Source: Bog-532 sp963830385 (GTDB lineage Bacteria; Actinomycetota; Actinomycetes; Streptosporangiales; Streptosporangiaceae). From it: a DNA stretch of 64,000 nucleotides. The translations under genes were made by a program, and so were the position numbers. Below, piece by piece: positions 37,388 to 45,421 of this stretch. The notes beneath the pieces were generated by a model. That model did not search any database. It was not told the DNA's origin and saw only the letters and a list, made by a program, of their open reading frames with translations. The stretch lies in NCBI GenBank assembly GCA_963830385.1, contig CAWHMD010000002.1, forward strand, positions 248,001 through 312,000, in the 5' to 3' direction. Every line of letters begins with the position of its first letter. Position 1 is the first letter of the stretch.

Positions 37388-37915
37388 ATGAACCTGAACG
37401 ACCGGATACGAATTTCGGACAGCGACCGGGATCGGGTGGCCACGCAGCTGCGCGACCACTACGCCGAAGGCCGGCTGACCTCCGAGGAACTGGACGAGCG
37501 GGTCACCGCCGCGCTGAACGCCAAGACCGCCGGCGACCTGCGGCGGCTGACGACCGACCTGCCCGGCCCGGTGCCGACGGCCAGCGGCCCCGGCGGTCCG
37601 GGCACGCCGCCTTATGGAGCCCCGTACGGGCGCCCGCAGTGGGCGGGCCGGTCGTACCGGCGCCGGCGCGGGCCGCGGGTGCTGCCGATCCTGCTGCTGC
37701 TCCTGATCGCGGCGATCCTGCTGCCGGGCGGCTTTGTCTTCTTCGCGCTGCTGAAGGTGTTCCTGCTGTTCTGGCTGCTGCTCATGGTGGGCGGGATGAT
37801 CGCGGGGCTGGTGTTCCGGCACAAGGCGCGCCGGTTCTTCCGCGACCGCGCGGGCCAGTGGCAGAGCCAGGCCTGGCGCGGCTCGGACTGGCGCGGGCCG
37901 CGCGACGACTGGTGA
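37388..37915 (+). CDS. DUF1707 membrane protein
   Basis: 175 residues from the ATG at 37388. DUF1707 occupies the first 55 residues (IRISDSDRDRVATQLRDHY, then GRLTSEELDERVTAAL), a short soluble domain common in actinomycetes. A Gly/Pro linker follows, then two adjacent membrane helices (about 98-140; LPILLLLLIAAILLPGGFVF and LFWLLLMVGGMIAGLVF), and a basic Trp-containing tail. Function unknown. It follows the PadR regulator closely and is followed by two strong hairpins, so PadR-DUF1707 looks like a complete transcription unit. Confidence 0.85.
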   Translation: MNLNDRIRISDSDRDRVATQLRDHYAEGRLTSEELDERVTAALNAKTAGDLRRLTTDLPGPVPTASGPGGPGTPPYGAPYGRPQWAGRSYRRRRGPRVLPILLLLLIAAILLPGGFVFFALLKVFLLFWLLLMVGGMIAGLVFRHKARRFFRDRAGQWQSQAWRGSDWRGPRDDW

Positions 37916-37918
37916 GCT

Positions 37919-37968
37919 CACCGCGCTCGCCCGGACCTGCGGGGGCACTGGGACTGGCGAGCGCGGTG
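37919..37968 (+). terminator. Long hairpin directly after DUF1707 gene
   Basis: CACCGCGCTCGCC and GGCGAGCGCGGTG form a perfect 13-bp stem around a 24-nt loop, starting 4 nt after the stop codon. Confidence 0.6.
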
Positions 37969-37969
37969 G

Positions 37970-38004
37970 AAAGGCCTCGGCGCCGTTACGGCGCCGGGGC
38001 CTTT
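37970..38004 (+). terminator. Strong bidirectional-type terminator hairpin
   Basis: AAAGGCCTCGGCGCCG pairs with CGGCGCCGGGGCCTTT over 16 bp (one G-U), with a TTA loop. A-run and T-run flanks are those of an intrinsic terminator. It separates DUF1707 from fumC. Confidence 0.8.
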
Positions 38005-38156
38005 GCGGTTGCCGGGCCTAGTGGGACTGGCTGGGGCGGCGGGACGCGGGTCTTGCTGTTATCAGCGGGGCGCGCGAGGCCGGGCCGGTGGGGACGCCTA
38101 CGTGGTGCGGGCGCAGGCTTGGGTAGAGGGTAGGCGTCGACGAGCGGAGGTTTGCG

Positions 38157-39617
38157 GTGAGCGACGAAGGCCCGAAGATCCTGGACCTGCCCGTGGGGCT
38201 GGACACCCAGCCGGGCGCGACCCGGCGGGAGACGGACTCGATGGGGGCGATCGAGGTGCCGGCCGACCGCTACTGGGGGGCGCAGACCCAGCGGTCGCTG
38301 GTGCACTTCTCGATCGGGGACGACCGGATGCCGGTCGCGGTGAGCCGCGCGCTCGGGTACGTCAAGCAGGCGGCGGCCGCCGTCAACGGGCGCGAGGGAC
38401 GGCTACCCGGATGGATGGCGGACCTGATCGTGCAGGTCAGCGGCGAGGTCATCGACGGGCGGCTGGACGAGCACTTCCCGCTGTTCGTGTGGCAGACCGG
38501 GTCCGGCACCCAGTCGAACATGAACGTCAACGAGGTGATCAGCAACCGGGCCATCCAGCTGACCGGCGGCGAACTGGGCAGCAAGACGCCGGTCCACCCC
38601 AACGACCACGTGAACCTCGGCCAGTCGTCGAACGACACGTTCCCGGCGGCCATGCACATCGCGGCGGTTCAGGTGGTCCATCAGCGGCTGCGGCCCAGCC
38701 TGCAGGACCTGCAGCAGGCCATCGCGGCCAAAGCCATTCAGTGGCGCAACGTGGTCAAGACCGGCCGGACACACCTGCAGGACGCCGTGCCGCTGACCGT
38801 CGGCCAGGAGTGGTCCGGCTACTCCCACCAGCTGACGCAGGCCATCGAGCGGCTGGACGACTCGATCGCCGGCCTGTACGAGCTGGCCATCGGCGGGACC
38901 GCGGTCGGTACCGGCCTGAACGCCCCGCCCGGGTTCGGCGACAGCGTCGCGGCCGAGATCGCCACGGCGACTGGGGAGCCGTTCCGCAGCGCCGAGAACA
39001 AGTTCTCGGCGCTGGGCGGGCTGGACGCGATGGCGGGCGCCTCGGCCGGGCTGCGCGGCGTCGCGGTGCCGCTGATGAAGATCGCCAACGACCTGCGCTG
39101 GCTGGCGTCGGGGCCTCGCTGCGGGCTGGGCGAGCTGATCCTGCCGGACAACGAGCCGGGCAGCTCGATCATGCCGGGCAAGGTCAACCCCACCCAGTGC
39201 GAGGCCACGCTGATGGTGTGCGTGCAGGTGCTGGCCGAGGACAACGCGATCGCGGTGGCGGCCACCCAGGGCAACTTCGAGCTGAACACCATGCGCCCGG
39301 TGATCATCAGCAACTTCCTGCACTCGGCCACGATCCTGGCCGACGCCTGCGCGAAGCTGCGGGAGTTCTGCATCGAGGGCACCGAGCTGAACCGGAGCCA
39401 GATCGACGAAGACGTGGACCGGTCGCTGATGCTGGTCACCGCGCTGTCGCCGGTGCTCGGGTACGACAAGGCGGCCGAGATCGCGCACCGGGCGAGCCAG
39501 GAGGGGACCACGCTGCGGGAGGCGGCGGTGGACACCGGGGAGATCAGCGCCGAGGAGTTCGACCGCATCATGGACCCGTCGAAGATGGTCGGTGACCCCA
39601 GTCGGCTCGTGATGTGA
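38157..39617 (+). CDS. fumC: Class II fumarate hydratase
   Basis: 486 residues from a GTG at 38157 with GGAGG 6 nt upstream. The family signature GSSIMPGKVNP is present near residue 338, along with TGSGTQSNMNVNEV and the HPNDHVNLGQSSND loop that carries catalytic residues; TGRTHLQDAVPLT follows. The enzyme interconverts fumarate and malate in the TCA cycle without an Fe-S cluster. An N-terminal extension of about 20 residues precedes the usual start (RRETDSMG). It is a single-gene unit between a strong terminator and a G/T-rich repeat. Confidence 0.97.
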   Translation: MSDEGPKILDLPVGLDTQPGATRRETDSMGAIEVPADRYWGAQTQRSLVHFSIGDDRMPVAVSRALGYVKQAAAAVNGREGRLPGWMADLIVQVSGEVIDGRLDEHFPLFVWQTGSGTQSNMNVNEVISNRAIQLTGGELGSKTPVHPNDHVNLGQSSNDTFPAAMHIAAVQVVHQRLRPSLQDLQQAIAAKAIQWRNVVKTGRTHLQDAVPLTVGQEWSGYSHQLTQAIERLDDSIAGLYELAIGGTAVGTGLNAPPGFGDSVAAEIATATGEPFRSAENKFSALGGLDAMAGASAGLRGVAVPLMKIANDLRWLASGPRCGLGELILPDNEPGSSIMPGKVNPTQCEATLMVCVQVLAEDNAIAVAATQGNFELNTMRPVIISNFLHSATILADACAKLREFCIEGTELNRSQIDEDVDRSLMLVTALSPVLGYDKAAEIAHRASQEGTTLREAAVDTGEISAEEFDRIMDPSKMVGDPSRLVM

Positions 39618-39619
39618 GC

Positions 39620-39709
39620 GGGGTTGGTGTGGTCGGCGGGGTTGGTGTGGTCGGTGGGAGCTTGTGCGGTGGGCGGGCTGGTGTGGTCGGTGGGGTTCGT
39701 GTGGTGAAT
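39620..39709. repeat. Imperfect tandem G/T-rich repeats downstream of fumC
   Basis: About five 17-19-bp units, the best being GGGGTTGGTGTGGTCGGC at 39620-39637 and 39638-39655. The plus strand has many GGG/GG runs and could form a G-quadruplex. It lies between the fumC stop and the alkB promoter. Confidence 0.75.
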
Positions 39710-39722
39710 GGGCTCACTGTAC

Positions 39723-39753
39723 TCGAACAAGGTTTTGAAATTTTGGCTATACT
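39723..39753 (+). promoter_or_regulatory. SOS-box-like site and leaderless promoter of alkB
   Basis: TCGAAC-AAGG-TTTTGA (39723-39738) matches the actinobacterial LexA box TCGAAC-N4-GTTCGA at 10 of 12 positions. A -10 TATACT lies at 39748-39753, 6 nt before the ATG, which implies a leaderless message. The -35 region falls inside the box, so bound LexA would block it. Confidence 0.55.
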
Positions 39754-39759
39754 GGCGGC

Positions 39760-40407
39760 ATGACCGTTGACTTTCAGGGGTCGCTGCTGGACCTCGCGGA
39801 CGACGAGGTGGCCGAGGTGCGGCCCGGGGCGCTGGGCGGGACGATGCGGCGGGAGCCGTTGACCGACGGCGCGTGGGTGGACGTCCGGCCGGGGTGGCTG
39901 ACCGGGGCGGCGGCCGCCGACCTGTTCGGGCGGCTGGTGGACCAGGTGCCGTGGCGGGCGGAGAAGCGGCAGATGTACGACCGGGTCGTCGACGTGCCGC
40001 GGCTGCTGTGCTTCTACGGCGAGCAGGACGTGCTGCCCGACCCGGCGCTGGAGGCCTGCCGGTCGGCGCTGAGCGCGCACTACGAGCGGGAGCTGGGCGA
40101 GCCGTTCGTGACGGCCGGGCTGTGCCTGTACCGGGACGGCCGCGACAGCGTGGCCTGGCACGGGGATACGACCGGGCGCGGCGGCACGGAGGACACCATG
40201 GTGGCGATCGTGTCGCTGGGGTCGCCGCGGGCGCTGACGCTGCGGCCGCGCGGGGGCGGGCCGGCCCGGCGCTACGAGCTGGGGCACGGGGACCTGATCG
40301 TCATGGGCGGCAGCTGCCAGCGCACCTGGGAGCACGCGGTGCCGAAGACGGCGCGGCCGACGGGGCCGCGGATCAGTGTGCAGTTCCGGCCACAGGGCGT
40401 TCGTTAG
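39760..40407 (+). CDS. alkB: AlkB-like 2-oxoglutarate/Fe(II) dioxygenase (alkylated DNA repair)
   Basis: 215 residues, the AlkB/ALKBH type. The Fe(II)-binding motif is HxD in AWHGDTTG with the distal His in TWEHAVPKT; the 2-oxoglutarate-binding arginines are in RISVQFR near the C-terminus. The fingerprint PRLLCFYGE and the LYRDGRDSVAWHGD run are typical of bacterial AlkB. The enzyme removes alkyl groups from damaged bases by oxidation. A likely LexA box and a leaderless promoter precede it. It is convergent with rho, 13 bp away. The window has a second repair locus (ogt with another oxygenase) at 58-59 kb. Confidence 0.9.
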   Translation: MTVDFQGSLLDLADDEVAEVRPGALGGTMRREPLTDGAWVDVRPGWLTGAAAADLFGRLVDQVPWRAEKRQMYDRVVDVPRLLCFYGEQDVLPDPALEACRSALSAHYERELGEPFVTAGLCLYRDGRDSVAWHGDTTGRGGTEDTMVAIVSLGSPRALTLRPRGGGPARRYELGHGDLIVMGGSCQRTWEHAVPKTARPTGPRISVQFRPQGVR

Positions 40408-40420
40408 CCGGGCGACGGTA

Positions 40421-41632
40421 TCAGGCCGCGGCGCGGCCGGCCGGGCCGTTGGCCAGCTGGATCTGGCGCAGGAACTCGGCGTTGGAGGACGTCCGGCGGG
40501 TGGAGTCGAGCAGCCGCTCCAGGGCCGGCTGGGGCTCCAGGCCGGACAGCCCGCGACGCAGCCGGGTAATGGCCTCGTCCTCGTCCGGGTCCAGCAGCAG
40601 GTCGTCGCGGCGGGTGCCGGACGCGGCCACGTCGACCGCGGGGTAGAGGCGCTTCTCGGCCAGGTCGCGGCGGAGCCGCAGCTCGTGGTTGCCGGTGCCC
40701 TTGAACTCCTCGAAGAACACGTCGTCCATCCGGGAGCCGGTGTCGACCAGCGCGGTCGACAAGATCGTGAGGGAGCCGCCGCCTTCGACGTTGCGGGCGG
40801 CGCCCAGGAACGTGCGCGGTGGCTGCAGCGCGGAGGTGGCCACCCCACCGGCGAGGATCCGGCTGCTGGCCGGGGCGGCGAGGTTGTAGGCCCGGGCCAG
40901 CCGGGTGATGGAGTCGAGCAGGACGACGACGTCGCGGCCGGCCTCGACCAGCCGCTTGGCCCGCTCGATGGCCAGCTCGGCGACCAGGATGTGGTCCTGC
41001 GGGCTGCGGTCGAAGGTGGACCAGATGACCTCGCCGTCGATCGAGCGGCGCAGGTCGGTGACCTCCTCGGGCCGCTCGCCGACCAGCACCATCATCAGGT
41101 GCACGCCCGGCTGGCCCGCGGTGATCGCGTTGGCGATGGTCTTGAGCAGGATGGTCTTGCCCGCCTTGGGCGGGGCCACGATCAGCCCACGCTGCCCCTT
41201 GCCGATCGGGGCGATGAGGTCGATGATCCGGGCGGTGGCGGACGCCGAGCCGGCTTCGAGCCGGATCCGCTCGTCCGGGTAGACCGGGGTGAGCTGATCG
41301 AAGTGCGGGCGCTCCTCGCCCGGGATGGCCGGGACACCGTTGACGGTGCCGACCGTGGCCAGCAGCGGGTTTTTGGACTGACCGTTACGGCCGCCGGACT
41401 GGCCGGCGCGGGCGGTGCCGGTGAGCTGGTCGCCCCGGCGCAGCCCGTACTGCCTGATCGGGCCGGCCGGGACGGACACGTCGTCCGGGCGGGGGTGCCA
41501 GTCCGCGGTGCGGACGAACGCGGCGCCGCGACTGGTGACGTCGAGCACGCCCGATACCGGGCGCGAAGTGACCTTTTCGGGGTCTTCCGGCGGCCGGGAA
41601 TTGTCTTTTCTAGTCTGGGTAGCGGTGGTCAT
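40421..41632 (-). CDS. rho: Transcription termination factor Rho, short form
   Basis: 403 residues. The hexameric RNA helicase core is complete: Walker A APPKAGKT, VGERPEEVTD, Walker B region DVVVLLDSITRLARAYN, the Q-loop/R-loop stretch SSRILAGGVATSAL, and DLAEKRLYPAVDV. A cold-shock RNA-binding domain (about 25-75; GVLDVTSRGAAFVRT) is present, but the helix bundle and the long charged insertion of most actinobacterial Rho proteins (about 600-700 residues) are missing. It may therefore be a second, compact Rho. A leader of about 230 nt precedes it, with a good sigma-70 promoter. It is convergent with alkB and divergent from an MreB-like gene. Confidence 0.93.
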   Translation of the reverse strand: MTTATQTRKDNSRPPEDPEKVTSRPVSGVLDVTSRGAAFVRTADWHPRPDDVSVPAGPIRQYGLRRGDQLTGTARAGQSGGRNGQSKNPLLATVGTVNGVPAIPGEERPHFDQLTPVYPDERIRLEAGSASATARIIDLIAPIGKGQRGLIVAPPKAGKTILLKTIANAITAGQPGVHLMMVLVGERPEEVTDLRRSIDGEVIWSTFDRSPQDHILVAELAIERAKRLVEAGRDVVVLLDSITRLARAYNLAAPASSRILAGGVATSALQPPRTFLGAARNVEGGGSLTILSTALVDTGSRMDDVFFEEFKGTGNHELRLRRDLAEKRLYPAVDVAASGTRRDDLLLDPDEDEAITRLRRGLSGLEPQPALERLLDSTRRTSSNAEFLRQIQLANGPAGRAAA

Positions 41633-41672
41633 AATTTCTCTTTTCTGAAAAGGTCCTAGATGGAGAGAGTGC

Positions 41673-41699
41673 CTACTGCAGGCAGCACGAAATAGCCAT
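41673..41699 (-). CDS. Possible leader peptide MAISCCLQ in the rho 5' region
   Basis: An 8-codon ORF starting at the ATG at 41699 and ending in TAG, about 40 nt before the rho ATG. It contains two adjacent Cys codons. It has no clear ribosome-binding site and is preceded by a GC hairpin. Short Cys-rich leader ORFs act as cysteine-responsive attenuators in mycobacteria; a link to rho would be new. It could equally be chance. Confidence 0.25.
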   Translation of the reverse strand: MAISCCLQ

Positions 41700-41870
41700 G
41701 CGGCGCACCCGCGCCGATAGGCAGAGAAAGCGAGAAGGCCCTACTGAGCAGGCACGACACACCGGGATGGGAATGACTTCGAAAGCAGCTCGACACCGGA
41801 TCGGCGGAGCGGTCAAATGAATCCCGGCGGGGCGGATTGCGTTGCCGCGAGGCTCCACGCCTGCTGCGAC

Positions 41871-41899
41871 TATATACCCGAACCGTGGCCAGTGGTCAA
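41871..41899 (-). promoter_or_regulatory. Sigma-70 promoter of rho
   Basis: On the minus strand TTGACC, a 17-nt spacer and TATATA give a near-ideal housekeeping promoter. The predicted start is near 41864, leaving a leader of about 230 nt. Confidence 0.65.
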
Positions 41900-42045
41900 A
41901 CATTCCCCGGGCCCAGCGGGATGCCGGTGCCGGTCCGGGCGCGAGGCCGCAGGTCACAGGTTCGGCAATCCGGCACGTCAGGTCTTGAGCTGACGCTCCA
42001 TACTTATGTAGGCATACTGCGTTATCGGATGTAGGGACTGCGACT

Positions 42046-43050
42046 ATGCGCTTGCGGGGAAGCATCGCCATCGACCTCGGGACGGCGACCACGCTCATCT
42101 GGGTTGCGGGCCGGGGCCTGGTGCTCGACGAACCCTCCGCAATCGCGCTCGACGTGTCCAACGGCAAGGTCGCGGCGGTCGGCGAGCAGGCGGACGCCCT
42201 GGCCGGCAAGGAACCGGAAGACATCGAGATCATCTATCCGCTGCGGGACGGCGTGATCGCCGACCTGAACGCGACCGCGCTGATGCTGAACGGCTTCCTC
42301 AAGCGGAGCTACCGGCACGCGGGGCTGCTGCGGCCCAGGGCGCTGGTGTGCGTGCCGAGCCGGGCCACCTGGGTGGAGCGCCGGTCGGTGGCGGCGGCGC
42401 TGGAGGCCCGGCGCCCGCGGGCCGTGGTCCGGCTGGTGGACGAGCCGGTGGCGGCGGCCGCCGGGTCCGGGGTCGACCTGGCCAGCGGGGCCGGTGCGTT
42501 CGTGGTGGACCTGGGCGGCGGGACGACCGAGATCGCGGTGGTCTCCGGTGGCCGGGTCGTCCGGGCCCAGTCGCTGCGGGTGGCGGGCAACGCGATGGAC
42601 GACGCGATCATGCACCAGGCCCGCACCGATCTCGGCCTGATCCTCGGGCGCAAGACGGCGGCCGCGCTGAAGATGGAGCTGGGCCTGACCGGCGGCGAGG
42701 TGGGCTGGGCGGAGACCGTCGGCATCGACGCCGCCAGCCGGACGCCGCGGGTCGAGCGGGTGCCGGGCAAGCTGGTCGCGACCGCGCTGGAGCACACGGT
42801 GGCGGCGATCATCTCCGCCGTCCAGGAAACGCTGTCCGACATCCCGCCGGGCATCGCCGAGGACGTGGTGCGGGGCCGGATCCGGCTGGCGGGCGGCGGG
42901 GCCCTGCTGCCCGGCCTGGTGGCCCGGATCGAGTCGTCGGCCGACATCGGCGCGCTGGTGGTGGAGGACCCGCTGCGCTGCGTCATCCGCGGCGCGGCCG
43001 AGATCCTGGAGCACGGCGACAGCCTCGGCGTGGTCGGCCTGCCAAAGTAG
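42046..43050 (+). CDS. MreB/Mbl-like actin homologue
   Basis: 334 residues with the MreB actin fold. The phosphate-1 motif is SIAIDLGTATTLIWV, followed by RDGVIADLNATALML; phosphate-2 is AFVVDLGGGTTEIAVVSGG, and the adenosine region is LAGGGALLPGLVARIE. MreB-type filaments guide cell-wall synthesis or spore-wall assembly at the membrane. The usual mreC-mreD-pbp2 neighbours are absent; a small Mop-domain protein follows 29 bp downstream. It may be a second MreB-like copy, common in sporulating actinomycetes, rather than the main one. Confidence 0.9.
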   Translation: MRLRGSIAIDLGTATTLIWVAGRGLVLDEPSAIALDVSNGKVAAVGEQADALAGKEPEDIEIIYPLRDGVIADLNATALMLNGFLKRSYRHAGLLRPRALVCVPSRATWVERRSVAAALEARRPRAVVRLVDEPVAAAAGSGVDLASGAGAFVVDLGGGTTEIAVVSGGRVVRAQSLRVAGNAMDDAIMHQARTDLGLILGRKTAAALKMELGLTGGEVGWAETVGIDAASRTPRVERVPGKLVATALEHTVAAIISAVQETLSDIPPGIAEDVVRGRIRLAGGGALLPGLVARIESSADIGALVVEDPLRCVIRGAAEILEHGDSLGVVGLPK

Positions 43051-43079
43051 AGCTGTCCAGACAGCGAGGGAGAACGCAG

Positions 43080-43286
43080 ATGAAGCTGAGCGCCAGGAAC
43101 AAGATCCCGGCCCGGATCACCAAGATCAACTACGGCGAGGCCATCGCCAACGTGGAGATGGATGCCGCCGGCACCCGCCTGGTCTCCTCGGTCACCGTGG
43201 AGGCGGTCAATGAGCTCGGGCTGAGCGAGGGTGCCGAGGTCACCGTGGTGGTCAAGGCGTCCGACCTGATCCTCGCGGTGGAGTAG
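43080..43286 (+). CDS. Small Mop/TOBE-domain molybdate-binding protein
   Basis: 68 residues, exactly one Mop domain: LSARNKIPARITKINYGEAI at the start, and LSEGAEVTVVVKASDLILAV at the end. Free-standing molbindins of this size form hexamers that bind molybdate or similar oxyanions in the cytosol, for storage or sensing. The ATG at 43080 has GAGGGAG upstream. It follows the MreB-like gene closely and is probably co-transcribed, a pairing with no evident logic. It is convergent with the YbdK-type ligase, 3 bp away. No molybdate transporter is in this window. Confidence 0.88.
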   Translation: MKLSARNKIPARITKINYGEAIANVEMDAAGTRLVSSVTVEAVNELGLSEGAEVTVVVKASDLILAVE

Positions 43287-43289
43287 GGC

Positions 43290-44522
43290 TCACGCCACCG
43301 TCAGCGTGTGCGCGACCGCGTTGCGGACCACGGTGGGCAGGTCACCGGACTCGGCGTAGACGCGGCGCTGCTGGATGGCGCCGTTGCCGCGGGCCAGCAG
43401 GGTCTGCAGCAGGTCGGTGGTGATGCCGGGCCGGTCGGTGGCGGCCTCGGCCTCGTCCAGCGCGTCGCCGATGTGCCGCAGCAGGGCCCGCAGCACGTTC
43501 GCGGCCGGGGCGGCGCGGCCGGTGACCGGGTGGATCAGCTGGTCCTCGAGCCCGGACCGGCTGGCCCGCCAGTAGGCCAGGTTCAGCGTCTCCAGCCGGA
43601 CCGGGACCGGCGGCTTGCCCAGCCGCCACTCGCGGGCCACGGTCTCCACCAGCGCCCGCACCAGCGAGGCGAGCAGCACCGCGTCGTTGACCCGCAGGCA
43701 GACGTCGGCCACCCGGACCTCCACGGTCGGGTAGTGCCGGGACAGCCGGGCGTCGAAGTAGACCATGCCCTCGTCGATCAGCGTGCCGGTGCCGAGCATG
43801 GCGTCCACGGTCGCGTGGTAGGTCTCCGGCGAGCCGAACAGCTCGGTCGGCCCGGACGACGGCCAGCGGCCCCACACCTGGCGCCGGTAGCTGCTGTAGC
43901 CGGTGTCCCGCCCCTGCCAGAACGGGGAGTTGGCGGTCAGCGCCAGCAGCGGCGGCAGCCAGGGCCGGATCCGGTCCAGCACCGCCACCCCCTCCTCCTC
44001 CGACTCGATACTGACGTGTACGTGGCAGCCGCAGGTGAGCTGCTCCTGGGCGGTCATCGCGTACAGCTCGGTCATCCGCACGTAGCGGTCCTCGCGGGTG
44101 ACCGACGGCTGGATGGGCAGCGGCGAGGTGGCCAGCGCGGCGATCTCGGCCCCGATCCGGTGCGCGGCCTGGCCCGCCACGCTGCGCCGCCCGATCAGCT
44201 GGTCGGCCAGCTCGTCCAGGGACTCACACGGCGTGGTCCCGGTCTCGATCTGTTCCCGCTGCATCTCATGGACGGGCTGATCGTCAGACAACTCATCGCC
44301 ACCGGTCTGGACCGGGGCGTCGCGGACGCCGACCGCCACGCTCATGACGCCACCGGGGCTGCTGATCGCCGGCAGCGTGCCCGCGCTGGCCGGTGGGGGG
44401 CCAGCCGGATCGGGGGAGTCGTCGTCTGCTTCCGGCCGGGTCACCAGGTCGGCCAGGGCGACCGGTACTCCGGTGTCCACGTCTACGAGCAGCAGCTCCT
44501 CCTCGACCCCAAAGGTGCGCAT
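43290..44522 (-). CDS. Glutamate-cysteine ligase-like carboxylate-amine ligase (YbdK type)
   Basis: 410 residues of the GCS2 family. Recognisable blocks are FGVEEELLLVD at the start, EQIETGTTPC, TCGCHVHVSI with the metal-binding His, RPWLPPLLALTANSPFW, and TVEVRVADVCL. The family joins glutamate and cysteine or similar substrates using ATP. It is about 40 residues longer than usual because of a low-complexity insert rich in Pro, Asp, Gly and Ser at about 30-75, before the catalytic core resumes. The true substrate of this subfamily is uncertain. It is divergent from DUF3072. Confidence 0.87.
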   Translation of the reverse strand: MRTFGVEEELLLVDVDTGVPVALADLVTRPEADDDSPDPAGPPPASAGTLPAISSPGGVMSVAVGVRDAPVQTGGDELSDDQPVHEMQREQIETGTTPCESLDELADQLIGRRSVAGQAAHRIGAEIAALATSPLPIQPSVTREDRYVRMTELYAMTAQEQLTCGCHVHVSIESEEEGVAVLDRIRPWLPPLLALTANSPFWQGRDTGYSSYRRQVWGRWPSSGPTELFGSPETYHATVDAMLGTGTLIDEGMVYFDARLSRHYPTVEVRVADVCLRVNDAVLLASLVRALVETVAREWRLGKPPVPVRLETLNLAYWRASRSGLEDQLIHPVTGRAAPAANVLRALLRHIGDALDEAEAATDRPGITTDLLQTLLARGNGAIQQRRVYAESGDLPTVVRNAVAHTLTVA

Positions 44523-44641
44523 CGGATCTCCTCAGTCGCGGTCGCTGCCGGTCGTTGCCTGCGGTATCGCCATTCCCGGCGGCCGGAAACATGAGGATTG
44601 GCGACCGGGGATCCGGGTAGGCCGGAGAGTGTGAGGTACGC

Positions 44642-44657
44642 TCGAATATGAGTTCGA
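44642..44657 (+). promoter_or_regulatory. LexA/SOS-box-like site upstream of DUF3072
   Basis: TCGAAT-ATGA-GTTCGA matches TCGAAC-N4-GTTCGA at 11 of 12 positions and sits in the palindrome CTCGAATATGAGTTCGAG. It ends 13 nt before the DUF3072 ATG, overlapping its probable promoter. Confidence 0.6.
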
Positions 44658-44670
44658 GAAAGGATAACTG

Positions 44671-44868
44671 ATGAGCCACGGACCAGTGGAGAAGGACCCG
44701 GAGACCTGGACCACCGGTGACGAGCCGATGACCGGCCCGCAGGAGTCCTACCTGCAGACGCTGGCGCGCGAGGCGGGAGAAGATGTACCGGCCGGCCTGT
44801 CCAAGGCGGAGGCGTCGGAGCTGATCGACCGGCTGCAGGACCGCAGCCAGCGCCTGAAGGAGGCATGA
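44671..44868 (+). CDS. DUF3072 small protein
   Basis: 65 residues. The DUF3072 core is complete: WTTGDEPMTGPQESYLQTLA, then AREAGEDVPAGLSKAEASEL and IDRLQDRS. The pattern is like a SAP/HeH-type helical motif that could bind nucleic acid, but no function is known. AAAGGA lies upstream of the ATG. A nearly perfect LexA box overlaps the promoter, which would make the gene damage-inducible. It is followed after 27 bp by the acidic DUF5709 gene in the same direction. Confidence 0.88.
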   Translation: MSHGPVEKDPETWTTGDEPMTGPQESYLQTLAREAGEDVPAGLSKAEASELIDRLQDRSQRLKEA

Positions 44869-44895
44869 CCAGAACCGGGTATAGCCTTTCGTCCT

Positions 44896-45393
44896 ATGTC
44901 GCAGTCATACGACGAACCCGATGACCCCACTGGTCTGGACCAGGCTGACGAGATGACGATCGGCGCCGAGAACGACGGCGTCATCCCGGACGCGGACTCG
45001 CTCGAGGGGGACCCGGGGACCGACGAGCTCGACCCCGGGATCATTCCGCCCGACGGGTGGGCCGGCGCGGACCGGTTCGGCACCACCGAGGAAGAGGAGG
45101 AAGAGGGCGAGTCCCTCGACCAGCACCTCGCCGAGGAGGAGCCGGAGCCCGACCCCTACGCCGAGGCGGAGGCCGAGGACGAGGAGGCCGGCACCGAGGG
45201 TGAGTACCTCGCGGAGACCGACGAGCCCGACCCGCGGGCCGGGCGGCTGGTCGCCGAGGACGAGGGCGCGCACCCCGACGCCGAATCAGACCTGGTCGCC
45301 ACCGACGTCGGGATCGACGCGGGCGCGGCCGGGGCCGAGGAGGCGGCGGTCCACGTCGAAGACGAGGACGAAGCCGAGCGGCGCTACAACTGA
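44896..45393 (+). CDS. Acidic DUF5709 protein
   Basis: 165 residues, extremely acidic (runs of Glu and Asp, including EEEEEEGESLDQHLAEEEPE). The family pattern is GWAGADRFGTT, then ESLDQHLAEE, and near the end GRLVAEDEG, SDLVATDVG and EEAAVHVEDE. No membrane segment or catalytic motif is visible; it is probably disordered. Function is unknown. It lies in tandem with DUF3072, and may share its transcript and LexA-type control. It is convergent with the NhaA fusion. Confidence 0.83.
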   Translation: MSQSYDEPDDPTGLDQADEMTIGAENDGVIPDADSLEGDPGTDELDPGIIPPDGWAGADRFGTTEEEEEEGESLDQHLAEEEPEPDPYAEAEAEDEEAGTEGEYLAETDEPDPRAGRLVAEDEGAHPDAESDLVATDVGIDAGAAGAEEAAVHVEDEDEAERRYN

Positions 45394-45421
45394 CGCGGTA
45401 TCGCCGGCGGGGCCGGCCCGG

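Larger units (their letters stand above)
41633..42045. other. 413-bp divergent region between rho and the MreB-like gene
   Basis: Holds the rho promoter and its long leader, plus the promoter of the plus-strand MreB-like gene, for which no clear hexamers are visible. The leader contains an 8-codon ORF and a GGCGC-rich hairpin. Confidence 0.6.
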
